Positions 9,401 to 16,928 of a DNA stretch of 64,000 bases are shown piece by piece. Position numbers and translations under genes: made by a program. The first letter of the stretch is position 1, and the number at the start of each line of letters is the position of its first letter. Below the pieces are notes generated by a model, which searched no databases, was not told where the DNA came from, and worked only from the letters and a program-made list of their open reading frames with translations. Source of the DNA: Rhizobium subbaraonis (GTDB taxonomy: Bacteria > Pseudomonadota > Alphaproteobacteria > Rhizobiales > Rhizobiaceae); NCBI RefSeq assembly GCF_900220975.1, contig NZ_OBQD01000002.1, forward strand, positions 1 through 64,000. The letters are read 5' to 3'.

Positions 9401-9641
9401 CCTGATGACATCGGCCGCCTTCATCATGGGCGTCGTGCCGCTGGTCACCTCGACCGGCGCCGGTGCCGAGATGCGCGCTGCCATGGGTGTCGCGGTGTTC
9501 TCCGGCATGATCGGCGTCACCTTCTTCGGCATCTTCATGACGCCGGTGTTCTATGTGCTGGTGCGCAAGCTGACGGGCAATCGTCCGCTGATCCAGCATG
9601 GAGAGGCGACGGTCACGGCGCATCCTGCACCGGCGGAATAG
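6456..9641 (+). CDS. RND-family multidrug efflux pump (MexF/BepG-like, HAE1)
   Basis: 1061 residues, full HAE1 length. It opens with MNISRFFVDRPVFAGVLS, has large periplasmic loops between TM1-2 and TM7-8, and carries the TM4 proton-relay motif GIVVDDAIVVVENVERN. A second repeat begins near residue 540 and ends with VGLSAKNAILIVEFARE and the usual TM10-12 segment. GGAGAGGG precedes the ATG. It exports hydrophobic or amphiphilic compounds by proton antiport together with the adaptor. LysR control is inferred from position. Substrates cannot be deduced. Confidence 0.96.
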   Translation: MNISRFFVDRPVFAGVLSLLIVIAGLIGMRSLPISEYPEVVPPSVVVRAQYPGANPKVIAETVATPLEESINGVEDMLYMSSQATADGVMTLTVTFALGTDPDKAQQLVQNRVSQAEPRLPTEVRTLGVTTVKSSPDLMMVIHLSSPDDRYDITYLRNYAVLNIKDRLARIDGVGQVQIFGSGDYSMRIWIDPQKAAERGLAASDVVAAIRQQNVQAAAGVIGASPSVSGIDLQLSVNAQGRLQSPEEFGRIIVKSGENGAITRLHDVARIELGAADYSLRSLLDNKAAVAIPVFQAPGSNAIEISDQVQATMDELQLAMPEGVRYDIVYDTTQFVRASIEKVVDTLLEAVALVVLVVILFLQTWRASIIPLLAVPVSIIGTFAVMYVFGFSINALSLFGLVLAIGIVVDDAIVVVENVERNIENGLSPREATYQAMREVSGPIIAIALVLVAVFVPLAFISGLSGQFYRQFALTIAISTVISAINSLTLSPALSALLLKDHNAPKDWLTRFMDRAFGWFFRGFNRFFGASSNAYGRGVGRILSRKSLVMLVYLVLAGGTYQLFQAVPGGFVPAQDKQYLIGFAQLPDAATLDRTEDVIQRMSEITLAQPGVEHAIAFPGLSINGFTNGSNAGIVFVGLAPFEERTTPELSAGAIAMQLNQKFGAIQDAFIAMFPPPPVQGLGTTGGFKLQIEDRAGLGYQALDEATKGFLAQAYQAPELAGLFSSFQINVPQLYADLDREKAEQLGVSVTDVFDTLQIYLGSLYVNDFNAFGRTYSVRVQADAKFRARAEDIGTLKVRSQTGEMIPLSTLLKVEATTGPERTTRYNGFLAADINGGPAPGFSSGQAQAAVERIAAETLPKGISFEWTDLTYQQILAGSSGFLVFPLALLLVYLVLAAQYESLTLPLAIIMIVPMGVFAALTGVWLTGGDNNIFTQIGLIVLVGLSAKNAILIVEFARELEFAGRSPVQAAIEASRLRLRPILMTSAAFIMGVVPLVTSTGAGAEMRAAMGVAVFSGMIGVTFFGIFMTPVFYVLVRKLTGNRPLIQHGEATVTAHPAPAE

Positions 9642-9661
9642 GTCGTCCGCCCTATCGACAA

Positions 9662-9687
9662 ACAGCCCCGGCATGCGCCGGGGCTGT
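9662..9687 (+). terminator. Strong terminator hairpin after the RND pump gene
   Basis: A perfect 11-bp stem, ACAGCCCCGGC and GCCGGGGCTGT, closes a four-base ATGC loop 20 bases after the pump stop codon. No long T-run follows, but the stem is very stable and marks the end of the efflux operon. Confidence 0.65.
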
Positions 9688-9689
9688 CG

Positions 9690-10032
9690 GGACTCACTTC
9701 GCATACTCGCTCGCCTATTTGACCAACGCCGGATGGCGTGCCCATCGCCATCGACCGACACGAAAGCGGCGGAAACATCATAGAGGCCATCACGCTGCTC
9801 TCGCGCACCGCGATCATGACGCCTTGACCGTACTGGAGCCGCCCCACCATAGCGGCAGACGAGAAATTGTCCGCTCGATTTCCGGGCGGAGCCGGCGCAT
9901 CTGGCACTGGCCCAATGCCGTCGCGGATCAGCGATCCTCGCACGCGCCCTGAACGGCGTCTCGTCCCTCCCGACCAAAACTGCGGCGACAATGACGGATG
10001 GTCAACGACCGCCTTCCGATGTAGGTAGGCAG
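9690..10032. other. Decayed non-coding stretch between efflux and hydantoin operons
   Basis: No intact gene. Short pieces on the minus strand (VGRLQYGQGVMIAVR in one frame, then EQRDGLYDVSAAFVSVDGDG in another) look like the frameshifted N-terminus of an old enzyme gene, perhaps of the fumarylacetoacetate-hydrolase type, but the match is too short to name. With the amidase tail that follows it shows a deletion scar. Confidence 0.35.
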
Positions 10033-10140
10033 AACGGCCTTCCTGTCGGCATGCAGATCGTCGGTCCACGCGGGGCGGATACGGCCGTGCTGGCGGCGGC
10101 CCTGCGCGTCGAGAGAATTCTTTCAGAACCGGCAGCCTGA
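10033..10140 (+). pseudogene. C-terminal remnant of an amidase-signature enzyme
   Basis: 36 in-frame codons read NGLPVGMQIVGPRGADTAVL and end VERILSEPAA then stop. This is the standard C-terminal motif of GatA-type amidases. No start codon, Lys-Ser-Ser catalytic region or upstream frame remains. It sits 16 bases before the racemase operon, so the operon probably once began with an amidase or carbamoylase-like gene. Confidence 0.65.
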
Positions 10141-10156
10141 CCGGGAGGAGACGACC

Positions 10157-10948
10157 TTGAAGATATTGCTGATCAATCCGAACACCTCGGTGGAAATGAC
10201 CGAACGCATGGTTGCCACCGCCCAGTCGGTTTTGGCACCCGATACCGAGCTCGTCGCGTTCACCGCGACGCGCGGCTTTCCCTATATCGCCAGCCGGGCC
10301 GAAGCCATGATCGCCGGCGGCATTACGCTTGAGATGCTGGCCGAGCATCATCACGGCTGCGACGCGGCCGTTATTGCAGCATTCGGCGATCCGAGCCTGA
10401 TCGCAGCGCGCGAACTCTTCGAACTGCCGATCACTGCCATGGCAGAATCTGCCATGTTGACCTCCTGCATGCTGGGTGAGCGCTTCGCCATGCTCACCTT
10501 CTCCCGAACGCTTGTCGCCTGGTATGAGGACGCAGTCGCCGTGACCGGGCTGAACCATCGCTGCGCCGCCATTCGCGTGCCGGATGTCAGCTTCCAGTCC
10601 GTCTCTACAGTGCAGTACGAACTTGAGAACGAGATCGTCGCGCTTGCCGAAAATACGGTCAGGGAACACGGCGCAGACGTGCTGATCCTCGCGGGCGCGC
10701 CGCTGACCGGCCTCGCGCAGCGTATCGCGCACCGCGTCTCCGTGCCTCTCGTCGATCCGCTCGCCGCAGCCGTGAGCCAGGCCCAGACCCTCGCCCGGCT
10801 GAAACCCCGTGCCGCAAGTGCCGGACGTTTCGCCCGGCCAGGTCCAAAACCCGCCGAGGGGCTCTTTCCGCCGCTGGCCGCCTGGATCGAACACAGGCCG
10901 GCCATCGGCGGCAGCCTGACCGCGGTGCCTGCGGGACTGACTTCCTGA
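10157..10948 (+). CDS. Asp/Glu/hydantoin racemase family protein
   Basis: 263 residues from a TTG start with GGGAGGAG upstream. It opens MKILLINPNTSVEMT, the signature of hydantoin and allantoin racemases. It has the two-domain racemase layout with a Cys-containing segment near residue 112 (AMLTSCMLGERFAML) and a second candidate region at ADVLILAGAPL, where the family usually has a Cys (LGCAG) but this copy has Ala. It probably interconverts isomers of a 5-substituted hydantoin or related ureide for the hydantoinase downstream. The missing second Cys leaves its racemase activity uncertain. Confidence 0.85.
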   Translation: MKILLINPNTSVEMTERMVATAQSVLAPDTELVAFTATRGFPYIASRAEAMIAGGITLEMLAEHHHGCDAAVIAAFGDPSLIAARELFELPITAMAESAMLTSCMLGERFAMLTFSRTLVAWYEDAVAVTGLNHRCAAIRVPDVSFQSVSTVQYELENEIVALAENTVREHGADVLILAGAPLTGLAQRIAHRVSVPLVDPLAAAVSQAQTLARLKPRAASAGRFARPGPKPAEGLFPPLAAWIEHRPAIGGSLTAVPAGLTS

Positions 10949-10965
10949 ACCATGCGCCATACCCT

Positions 10966-11634
10966 ATGAAAAGCCTTGTTGTTCTGTTCAACCCGAATAC
11001 GAGTTCCGCCACGACTGCCGAAATGGTCGCCGTCGCGCACGAAACCGCCAGGAACTGGGCGGACGTCGAAGGCCGCACAGCCGACTTCGGCGCGCCGATC
11101 ATTGTCAATCCGCCGGACCTCGATAAGGCCAGCCTCGCTGTCAATGCCTTCGCTGACACGATGGCGGAGACGGGCTGGCCGGCCGACGCCATCGTGATTG
11201 GTGCTTTCGGGGATCCTGGTCTCGCCGCCCTCAGGCTGCGCGCTCCCGTCCCCGTGGTCGGAATCGGCGAATCCGCGATCGCAGAAGCCTCCGCCGGCGG
11301 TCGCCCCTTCTCTATCGTCACCACGACGCCGGAGCTTGAAACCTCGATCAGGCGGCAGGTCGAAGGGCTCGGTGTCCGCGGTCAGTTGCGGTCGATCCGA
11401 TTGACGCCCGGCGTGCCCGCCGAAGTCATGGCGGATGCCTGCAGGCTCGACCGGGAACTCGGCCGGCTGATCAGCCGGGTGATGGCCGAGGACGGCGCAA
11501 ACGCCGTTTTGGTTGCCGGCGGCCCGCTTTCGGCGGCCGCGCGCCGCCTCGACCATCGTTTCGCCCTGCCGATCATCGACCCGGTGACGACGGCGCTGAA
11601 GCGTCTAGGATTGTTGCTGCGTACTGCGCACTGA
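10966..11634 (+). CDS. Second Asp/Glu/hydantoin racemase family protein
   Basis: 222 residues starting MKSLVVLFNPNTSSATT, shorter than its neighbour but of the same family. The usual catalytic Cys positions read GIGESAIAEAS and AVLVAGGPLSA, so neither canonical Cys is visible. It may be a non-racemising ligand-binding paralogue or use different residues. It lies 17 bases after the first racemase and 13 before the hydantoinase, in one operon. The ribosome-binding site is weak. Confidence 0.8.
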   Translation: MKSLVVLFNPNTSSATTAEMVAVAHETARNWADVEGRTADFGAPIIVNPPDLDKASLAVNAFADTMAETGWPADAIVIGAFGDPGLAALRLRAPVPVVGIGESAIAEASAGGRPFSIVTTTPELETSIRRQVEGLGVRGQLRSIRLTPGVPAEVMADACRLDRELGRLISRVMAEDGANAVLVAGGPLSAAARRLDHRFALPIIDPVTTALKRLGLLLRTAH

Positions 11635-11647
11635 GAGGAGTTTCGCA

Positions 11648-13102
11648 ATGATGGCATTCGATACAATCGTCAAGGGCGGGATCATCGTGACCGCGGCGGA
11701 TCGGTACGCTGCCGATATCGGCATCAAGGACGGACGCATCACCGCGCTCGCCGCCGAGCTTTCCGGCGCCGGGGAACTGATAGATGCATCCGGACTGCTG
11801 GTCCTGCCAGGCGGCATCGACAGCCACGTGCATCTGTCGCAGCCGTCTTCCGACGCCTCGGTGATGGCGGACGATTTCGAGAGCGGCACGCGGTCGGCGG
11901 CGGCCGGCGGAACGACGACCGTGCTTGCCTTCGCGCTCCAGAAGAAGGGCCAGTCGCTGCGCGAGGCCGTCGCCGAATATCACGCGCAGGCCGACGGAAA
12001 GTGCCATGTCGACGTGAGTTTCCACCTGATCATCTCGGACCCGACACCGCAGGTTCTCGGGCAGGAACTGCCCGCGCTGATCGAGGCCGGATACAGTTCC
12101 TTCAAGGTGTTCATGACCTATGAGGACCTTGTGTTGAACGACCGGCAATTGCTCGAGGTCTTCGCGGTCGCCGGCACGCATGGCGCGACCGTCATGGTAC
12201 ACGCCGAAGGCTACGACGCCATCCGCTTCCTCTCCGAAAAGCTGGAACGCGAGGGCCATGTCGCGCCTTATTATCACGCGCTCTCGCGGCCTGAGATCGT
12301 GGAGCGGGAAGCCACGCATCGGGCGATCAGCCATGCCGAGATCACCGGCATCCCGATCGTTATCGTCCATGTTTCGGGCCGTGAAGCGCTGGAGCAGATC
12401 CGCTGGGCACGGGCGCGCGGCCTCAAGGTGACGGCAGAGACGTGCCCGCAATACATCACCCTGACGGCAGACGACCTGCGCGACCTCAACATGGACTTCG
12501 AAGGCGCCAAATATGTCTGCTCGCCACCGCCGAGGGACGCCGAAAGCCAGGCGGCCATCTGGCAGGGTCTCGTGGACGGCACGCTGGAACTCTTTTCCTC
12601 GGATCATTGCCCCTTCTTCTTCCAGGACGAAGACGGCCGTGGGAAGGATACGCCGAAGGCCAGAACGTCGTTCCGCTGGGTGCCCAACGGAATTCCGGGC
12701 GTCGAGACACGGCTTCCCATCCTGTTCTCCGAAGGAGTGAGCAAGGGCCGCATCTCTCCTGAGAAATTTGTGGCCCTGACGGCGACCAATCATGCGCGAA
12801 CCTACGGCCTCTATCCCCGCAAGGGCACGATCGCGGTAGGCAGCGACGCCGATCTCGTCCTGTGGGATCCACATCGAAAGGAAACCATCCGTCAGGAGAA
12901 CCTGCACCACGGCAGCGACTACACGCCCTGGGAAGGCTTCGAGGTCACCGGCTGGCCGATCGCCACCATGCTGCGGGGTTTGATGGTCATGGAAAATGGT
13001 CAAGTACTGAATCGCCCGGGTAGCGGACGCTACTTGATGAGGCCCCCCCTACGGCCCATTGCCCGGCAAGCAATTCAACAGTCGCGAAAGGACCCAAACT
13101 GA
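11648..13102 (+). CDS. Dihydropyrimidinase / D-hydantoinase family cyclic amidohydrolase
   Basis: 484 residues. Metal and catalytic landmarks are present in order: GGIDSHVHLSQP near 57-68, SFKVFMTYED with the Lys normally carbamylated near 155, MVHAEG near 186, VHVSG near 240 and SSDHCPF near 318. The enzyme opens hydantoin or dihydropyrimidine rings to N-carbamoyl amino acids in the cytoplasm. No N-carbamoylase gene is linked, although an amidase remnant lies upstream. The start ATG follows GAGAGGAG. The two racemases beside it suggest use of racemic hydantoins or related ureides. Confidence 0.92.
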   Translation: MMAFDTIVKGGIIVTAADRYAADIGIKDGRITALAAELSGAGELIDASGLLVLPGGIDSHVHLSQPSSDASVMADDFESGTRSAAAGGTTTVLAFALQKKGQSLREAVAEYHAQADGKCHVDVSFHLIISDPTPQVLGQELPALIEAGYSSFKVFMTYEDLVLNDRQLLEVFAVAGTHGATVMVHAEGYDAIRFLSEKLEREGHVAPYYHALSRPEIVEREATHRAISHAEITGIPIVIVHVSGREALEQIRWARARGLKVTAETCPQYITLTADDLRDLNMDFEGAKYVCSPPPRDAESQAAIWQGLVDGTLELFSSDHCPFFFQDEDGRGKDTPKARTSFRWVPNGIPGVETRLPILFSEGVSKGRISPEKFVALTATNHARTYGLYPRKGTIAVGSDADLVLWDPHRKETIRQENLHHGSDYTPWEGFEVTGWPIATMLRGLMVMENGQVLNRPGSGRYLMRPPLRPIARQAIQQSRKDPN

Positions 13103-13193
13103 CCTTGCCCCAAGTCTTAGCCAATTGCGAGTTCGCTCCAGCGGTTTTGTGAAGTGCCCCCGATGAAGTGCGCCACAAGCGTACCGCCAGATT

Positions 13194-13224
13194 GGTGCGG
13201 CGACAGGTTCTCCGCTGCCGCACC
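13194..13224. terminator. Candidate bidirectional terminator between convergent operons
   Basis: GGTGCGGC (13194-13201) and GCCGCACC (13217-13224) form a perfect 8-bp stem with a 15-base loop, in the gap between the convergent hydantoinase and proline-racemase genes. No clear T-run, so the assignment rests on position. Confidence 0.35.
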
Positions 13225-13233
13225 GTTTGGTGA

Positions 13234-14247
13234 TCAGAGAACGAGGAAGCCGGCATCCACCGGGTCGTCGCGATTGATCGTCCAGGCCGCGGTGCCGAGC
13301 ATGCCGGCGGTGCCCTTCACCGTCGGGCGCACGGCGCGGACCGAGCCGAGTTTCGTTTCGCCGATCAGGCAGCCTTCGAACACGCCCGAGCCTAGAAGAC
13401 CTTCGGATGTGATCGTCTGGTTCAGCTTGATCACGTCGCGCTTTTCGAAATAGGCCATCATCGCCGAGGTGCCCGTTCCACCCGGCGAACGGTCGAGCTG
13501 GCCGGCGGAGAACACGTGTACGTTCTTGTAGAGGCAGCCCTCGATCGTCGGCTCGTGCCAGAAGGTGATGAAGTTCAGGTTGTTGATGTGCGCTTCGGTC
13601 GGGTGCTGGACCTTTACCTTCGCGCGGATGGCCTCGCGGGCGATCAGGCCCATGCGCGACAGTTCCGAACCGTTCTCCGGTCCGATGCGCAGCTTGGTGC
13701 CGCGCAGGTCGATGATGCCGAAATAGTTGCCGCCCCAGACGAGGTCCGCCTTAAGCGGGCCGTAGCCTGGCAGCTCGAACTCGATGTTCTGCTCGGCTAC
13801 GTAGGCGGGGACGTTCTCGAAGCGGGTCCACAACACGCGGTCGCCCTCATGGGCGACTTCGGCGACAACAAGGCCGGCGGTCGTCTCGAAGCGGATTTTC
13901 GTCAACCCGCCCGGCGAGCGGCGCACCAGCCCGTTTGCCACCATCGCCATGGCAACGGCGATCGTGCCGTGGCCGCACATGTGCGAGTATTCCTTGCCGT
14001 CGATGTAGATGAGGCCGGCATCGTAGTCGGGCGAGGACGGCGGCGTCAGGAATACGCCGAACATATCGGCATGGCCGCGGGGCTCGCGCATCAGCGCCTT
14101 GCGCAGCCAGTCGTAGTTTTCTTCGAGAAAGGCGCGCTTGTCGAGGATACTCGAGTTCGCCGGATAGGGGATGCCGCTATAGATGATGCACAGCGGCTCA
14201 CCTTCGGTATGGGTATAGATTACGTTATACACGTCCTGAACGCGCAT
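13234..14247 (-). CDS. Proline racemase / hydroxyproline epimerase family protein with Cys-Gly active-site pair
   Basis: 337 residues of the PrdF/HypRE/LhpH superfamily. The first catalytic motif is intact (SHMCGHGTI, Cys91). The second, normally DRSPCGTGT in racemases and epimerases or with Thr in trans-3-hydroxyproline dehydratases, reads DRSPGGTGT with Gly256. A one-residue replacement of one of the two bases makes ordinary two-base racemisation doubtful and may mark a dehydratase or another proline-derivative lyase. It is the last gene of the ABC importer operon, 36 bases after the permease gene, so the importer probably carries its substrate, a proline or hydroxyproline derivative or betaine. 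Confidence 0.88.
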   Translation of the reverse strand: MRVQDVYNVIYTHTEGEPLCIIYSGIPYPANSSILDKRAFLEENYDWLRKALMREPRGHADMFGVFLTPPSSPDYDAGLIYIDGKEYSHMCGHGTIAVAMAMVANGLVRRSPGGLTKIRFETTAGLVVAEVAHEGDRVLWTRFENVPAYVAEQNIEFELPGYGPLKADLVWGGNYFGIIDLRGTKLRIGPENGSELSRMGLIAREAIRAKVKVQHPTEAHINNLNFITFWHEPTIEGCLYKNVHVFSAGQLDRSPGGTGTSAMMAYFEKRDVIKLNQTITSEGLLGSGVFEGCLIGETKLGSVRAVRPTVKGTAGMLGTAAWTINRDDPVDAGFLVL

Positions 14248-14283
14248 TGCATGCCTCCTGAGGATGGTATGGGATGTTGGGGT

Positions 14284-15057
14284 CTATCTTCCGGACAGGA
14301 AGTCCAGACCGATCAGCCAATCGATCAGTATGATCGCTATGGCCGCGGCCAAGATGGTGAGCGACGAGACCGCCGCAATCGATGGATCGACCGAATACTG
14401 CACATAGTTGAACAACTGCACCGGAATGGTGTTCAGCGTCGATGTGGTATTGAAGATCGACAGCTCGACATTGATGAACGAGGTGATGAAGGCGAAGATG
14501 GCGCCCGATACAAGCCCAGCCCGGATCTGCGGCAAGGTGACGAGAAAGAACGTCGCCCACGCGGAGGCGCCTAGATCGCGCGACGCCTCCTCCAGAGACA
14601 ACTGCTCCGGCGAGAATAGCGGCATGAGCGTTCGCAGCACGAAGGGCGTCACGATTACCAGGTGGCCCACCAGAAGCGCCGGGAAATTGCGCACCAGGCC
14701 GATCGATGCGCCGTACTGAAGCAGCGCTGCACCGATGACGATATGCGGCAGGACAAGTGGCGACAGCAGCAGGGCAGAAAGCGCAGCCTTTCCGCGAAAC
14801 GAATAGCGCGCCATCGCAATCGCGGCCGGCAGCGCGACGACGATCGCGGCGAGCGTCGCCAGGGCGGCAAGAACGGCGCTGACGAGGAACGAGCGCACAT
14901 AGGTCGGATCCTCGAGGATCACCCTGTACCAGGAAAGCGTCAGACCCTGTGGCGGAAAGACAAGAAACTTCGTCTCGGTCAGCGACACGCCGATCACCAC
15001 CACAAGCGGCAGTACGAGATAGGCCAGCGTCGTAAGCGCGATCATGCGGATGATCAT
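14284..15057 (-). CDS. ABC transporter permease, PotC type
   Basis: 257 residues with about six membrane helices and the cytoplasmic EAA loop EEASRDLGASAWATFFLVTLP near residue 150, which contacts the ATPase. It is the second permease of a spermidine/putrescine-type importer, one base after the PotB-like gene. Its operon contains a proline-racemase-family enzyme rather than polyamine genes, so the substrate is probably an amino-acid derivative. Confidence 0.92.
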   Translation of the reverse strand: MIIRMIALTTLAYLVLPLVVVIGVSLTETKFLVFPPQGLTLSWYRVILEDPTYVRSFLVSAVLAALATLAAIVVALPAAIAMARYSFRGKAALSALLLSPLVLPHIVIGAALLQYGASIGLVRNFPALLVGHLVIVTPFVLRTLMPLFSPEQLSLEEASRDLGASAWATFFLVTLPQIRAGLVSGAIFAFITSFINVELSIFNTTSTLNTIPVQLFNYVQYSVDPSIAAVSSLTILAAAIAIILIDWLIGLDFLSGR

Positions 15058-15058
15058 G

Positions 15059-15907
15059 TCAGTTTCCCTTCATGTCCTGGGCGCCGAGCCGCGCCAGCCA
15101 GGACGAGAAGCCGATGAGGGCCATGGTGAAGACCAGGAGCGTGATCGACAGCGCCCCGCCATAGTTGAAGTCGAAGACCGTCGAATATTGCTGGAACGCC
15201 AGCATCGCGAGGACCGTGACCTTGCCGCCAGACAAAAGCGCAGGCGTCACGTAGGCGCTGATCGCCATCGAGAAGACGATGATACCACCCGCCATCACAC
15301 CATGCATCGTCAGCGGGAACGTGACGCTGAAGAAGGTGCGGGCTGCCCCTGCGCCCAGATCGCGCGATGCCTCCTCCAGTGCGGGCTCGACCCTTGCGAG
15401 CGCATTGCCGATCGTCAGAACTGTGAACGGGAGCAGGATATAGACCAGGCCGATCAGGATACCGGTTTCCGTGCCCAGGAAGCGGACCGGGCGATCGATC
15501 AGTCCGGCCCCCAGAAGGGCGTCGTTGACAAGGCCGGTACGCCCCAGAAGAACCATCCAGCCGAAAGAGCGGACGATGTTGGATGTAAAGAGCGGCAGGA
15601 TCAGCAGGATGACGCAGGTCCGGCGCCAGTTGCGCCATTTGACGATGCGAACGAGATACCAGGCAAGCGGATAGCCGAGGACCACGCAGATCAACGTGGA
15701 CAGTATCGCCAGCCGGAAGGTGACGCCGATGACCTGCCAGTGATAGCCGTCCATCAGGATCCGGCCGTATTGGGCGAAGGTGAACTGGCCGTCCTGCGTG
15801 CTCAGCGACGAGATTAGCACTACGCCCAGGGGCATCAGGAAGAAGGCCGTGAACACGCAGACCGGCAGAGCCAGCAGCCAGAGGAGGGTCAGGCGAGACG
15901 TGAACAT
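15059..15907 (-). CDS. ABC transporter permease, PotB type
   Basis: 282 residues, six predicted membrane helices, first at about 10-32 (LTLLWLLALPVCVFTAFFLM). The EAA loop is EEASRDLGAGAARTFFSVTFP near residue 205. It pairs with the PotC-like permease downstream and the ATPase three bases upstream to form the membrane channel. Confidence 0.92.
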   Translation of the reverse strand: MFTSRLTLLWLLALPVCVFTAFFLMPLGVVLISSLSTQDGQFTFAQYGRILMDGYHWQVIGVTFRLAILSTLICVVLGYPLAWYLVRIVKWRNWRRTCVILLILPLFTSNIVRSFGWMVLLGRTGLVNDALLGAGLIDRPVRFLGTETGILIGLVYILLPFTVLTIGNALARVEPALEEASRDLGAGAARTFFSVTFPLTMHGVMAGGIIVFSMAISAYVTPALLSGGKVTVLAMLAFQQYSTVFDFNYGGALSITLLVFTMALIGFSSWLARLGAQDMKGN

Positions 15908-15910
15908 CGC

Positions 15911-16924
15911 CTATCCTTTCAGAACGTGCACATCGGCCGGATCGAAACCGGCGATGACGTCGAGACCCTCGCGCACCCCCTCCGGCAGGGCACTGTAGCG
16001 CCGCGCATGCAGCTCCCGCGCTCCGGAAGCCAGGTAGATGTTCGAAGTGCCGCCAACGTAGGTGATGGCAGTGACGCGGCCGGGCAGCGACAACCATCCG
16101 GCCGGCACATCGTCCGCACGGGTGAAGACACGCAGGTTCTCTGGACGTAAAACGCCCTCGGATGCACCTTCGGCGCCGAGCGCGCGACCATCGGCCTGCA
16201 TCGGCAGGATGTTAGCCTCTCCGATGAAATCGGCGACGAAGCGGGTCCGCGGGCGGCGGTAGATGTTCTCGGGTGCGTCGATCTGCTCGATATGGCCTGC
16301 CGACATGACCGCGATGCGATCGGACATGGCCATTGCCTCGTCCTGGTCGTGGGTGACGAAAATGAACGTGATGCCCAGTTGGACCTGCAATTGCTTCAGT
16401 TCGATCTGCATGCGCTTGCGCAATTGCAAATCGAGTGCTGACAACGGCTCATCCAGAAGCAGAAGCTTGGGCCGGTTGACGATAGCGCGGGCCAGCGCCA
16501 CGCGCTGTTGCTGCCCCCCCGACATTGCACGGGGGCTGCGAGGCGCCATTGCCGCAAGGCCCACCATTTCCAGCGCCTCATGAGCGCGGGTTTCGGACTC
16601 CTTTCGTGAAGCGCCGGCTCGCAGTGGCCCATAGGCGACGTTCTGCAACACGGTCATGTGCGGAAACAGCGCATAGTTCTGGAACACGGTGTTCAGCGGC
16701 CGCTTGTTGGGCGGCAGGGCCGAAACGTCCTCGCCCTCGATTGTGATGCGGCCGCTGTTGGCGGACATGAAGCCGCCGATGATGCGCAGAAGCGTGGTCT
16801 TGCCGCAGCCGGAGGGTCCGAGCAGCGAGATGAGTTCGCCCTGCCTGACATCCAATGACACACGATCGAGCGCGCGGTGGTTGGCGAAGGACTTGGTAAC
16901 GTCAGTGATGGCAAGCAGGGTCAT
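15911..16924 (-). CDS. ABC transporter ATP-binding protein, PotA type
   Basis: 337 residues. Walker A GPSGCGKTT near 37, signature MSGGQQQRVALARA near 138, Walker B LLLLDEPLSALD near 158 and the switch His in VTHDQDEAMAMSD. A C-terminal TOBE region follows (residues about 240-335, LRPENLRVF). It powers the adjacent two permeases and lies four bases after the binding-protein gene. Confidence 0.94.
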   Translation of the reverse strand: MTLLAITDVTKSFANHRALDRVSLDVRQGELISLLGPSGCGKTTLLRIIGGFMSANSGRITIEGEDVSALPPNKRPLNTVFQNYALFPHMTVLQNVAYGPLRAGASRKESETRAHEALEMVGLAAMAPRSPRAMSGGQQQRVALARAIVNRPKLLLLDEPLSALDLQLRKRMQIELKQLQVQLGITFIFVTHDQDEAMAMSDRIAVMSAGHIEQIDAPENIYRRPRTRFVADFIGEANILPMQADGRALGAEGASEGVLRPENLRVFTRADDVPAGWLSLPGRVTAITYVGGTSNIYLASGARELHARRYSALPEGVREGLDVIAGFDPADVHVLKG

Positions 16925-16928
16925 TGGC

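Noticed and set aside
7776-9977. Long open frame (733 codons) on the minus strand opposite the RND pump gene
   Set aside because: It is rich in Arg, Gln, Asp and His, with no recognisable domain, and lies antisense to a full-length, highly conserved pump gene. It reflects high-GC third-position bias.
11573-13003. 476-codon minus-strand frame opposite the hydantoinase
   Set aside because: No family features and complete overlap with a gene that has all catalytic motifs in order.
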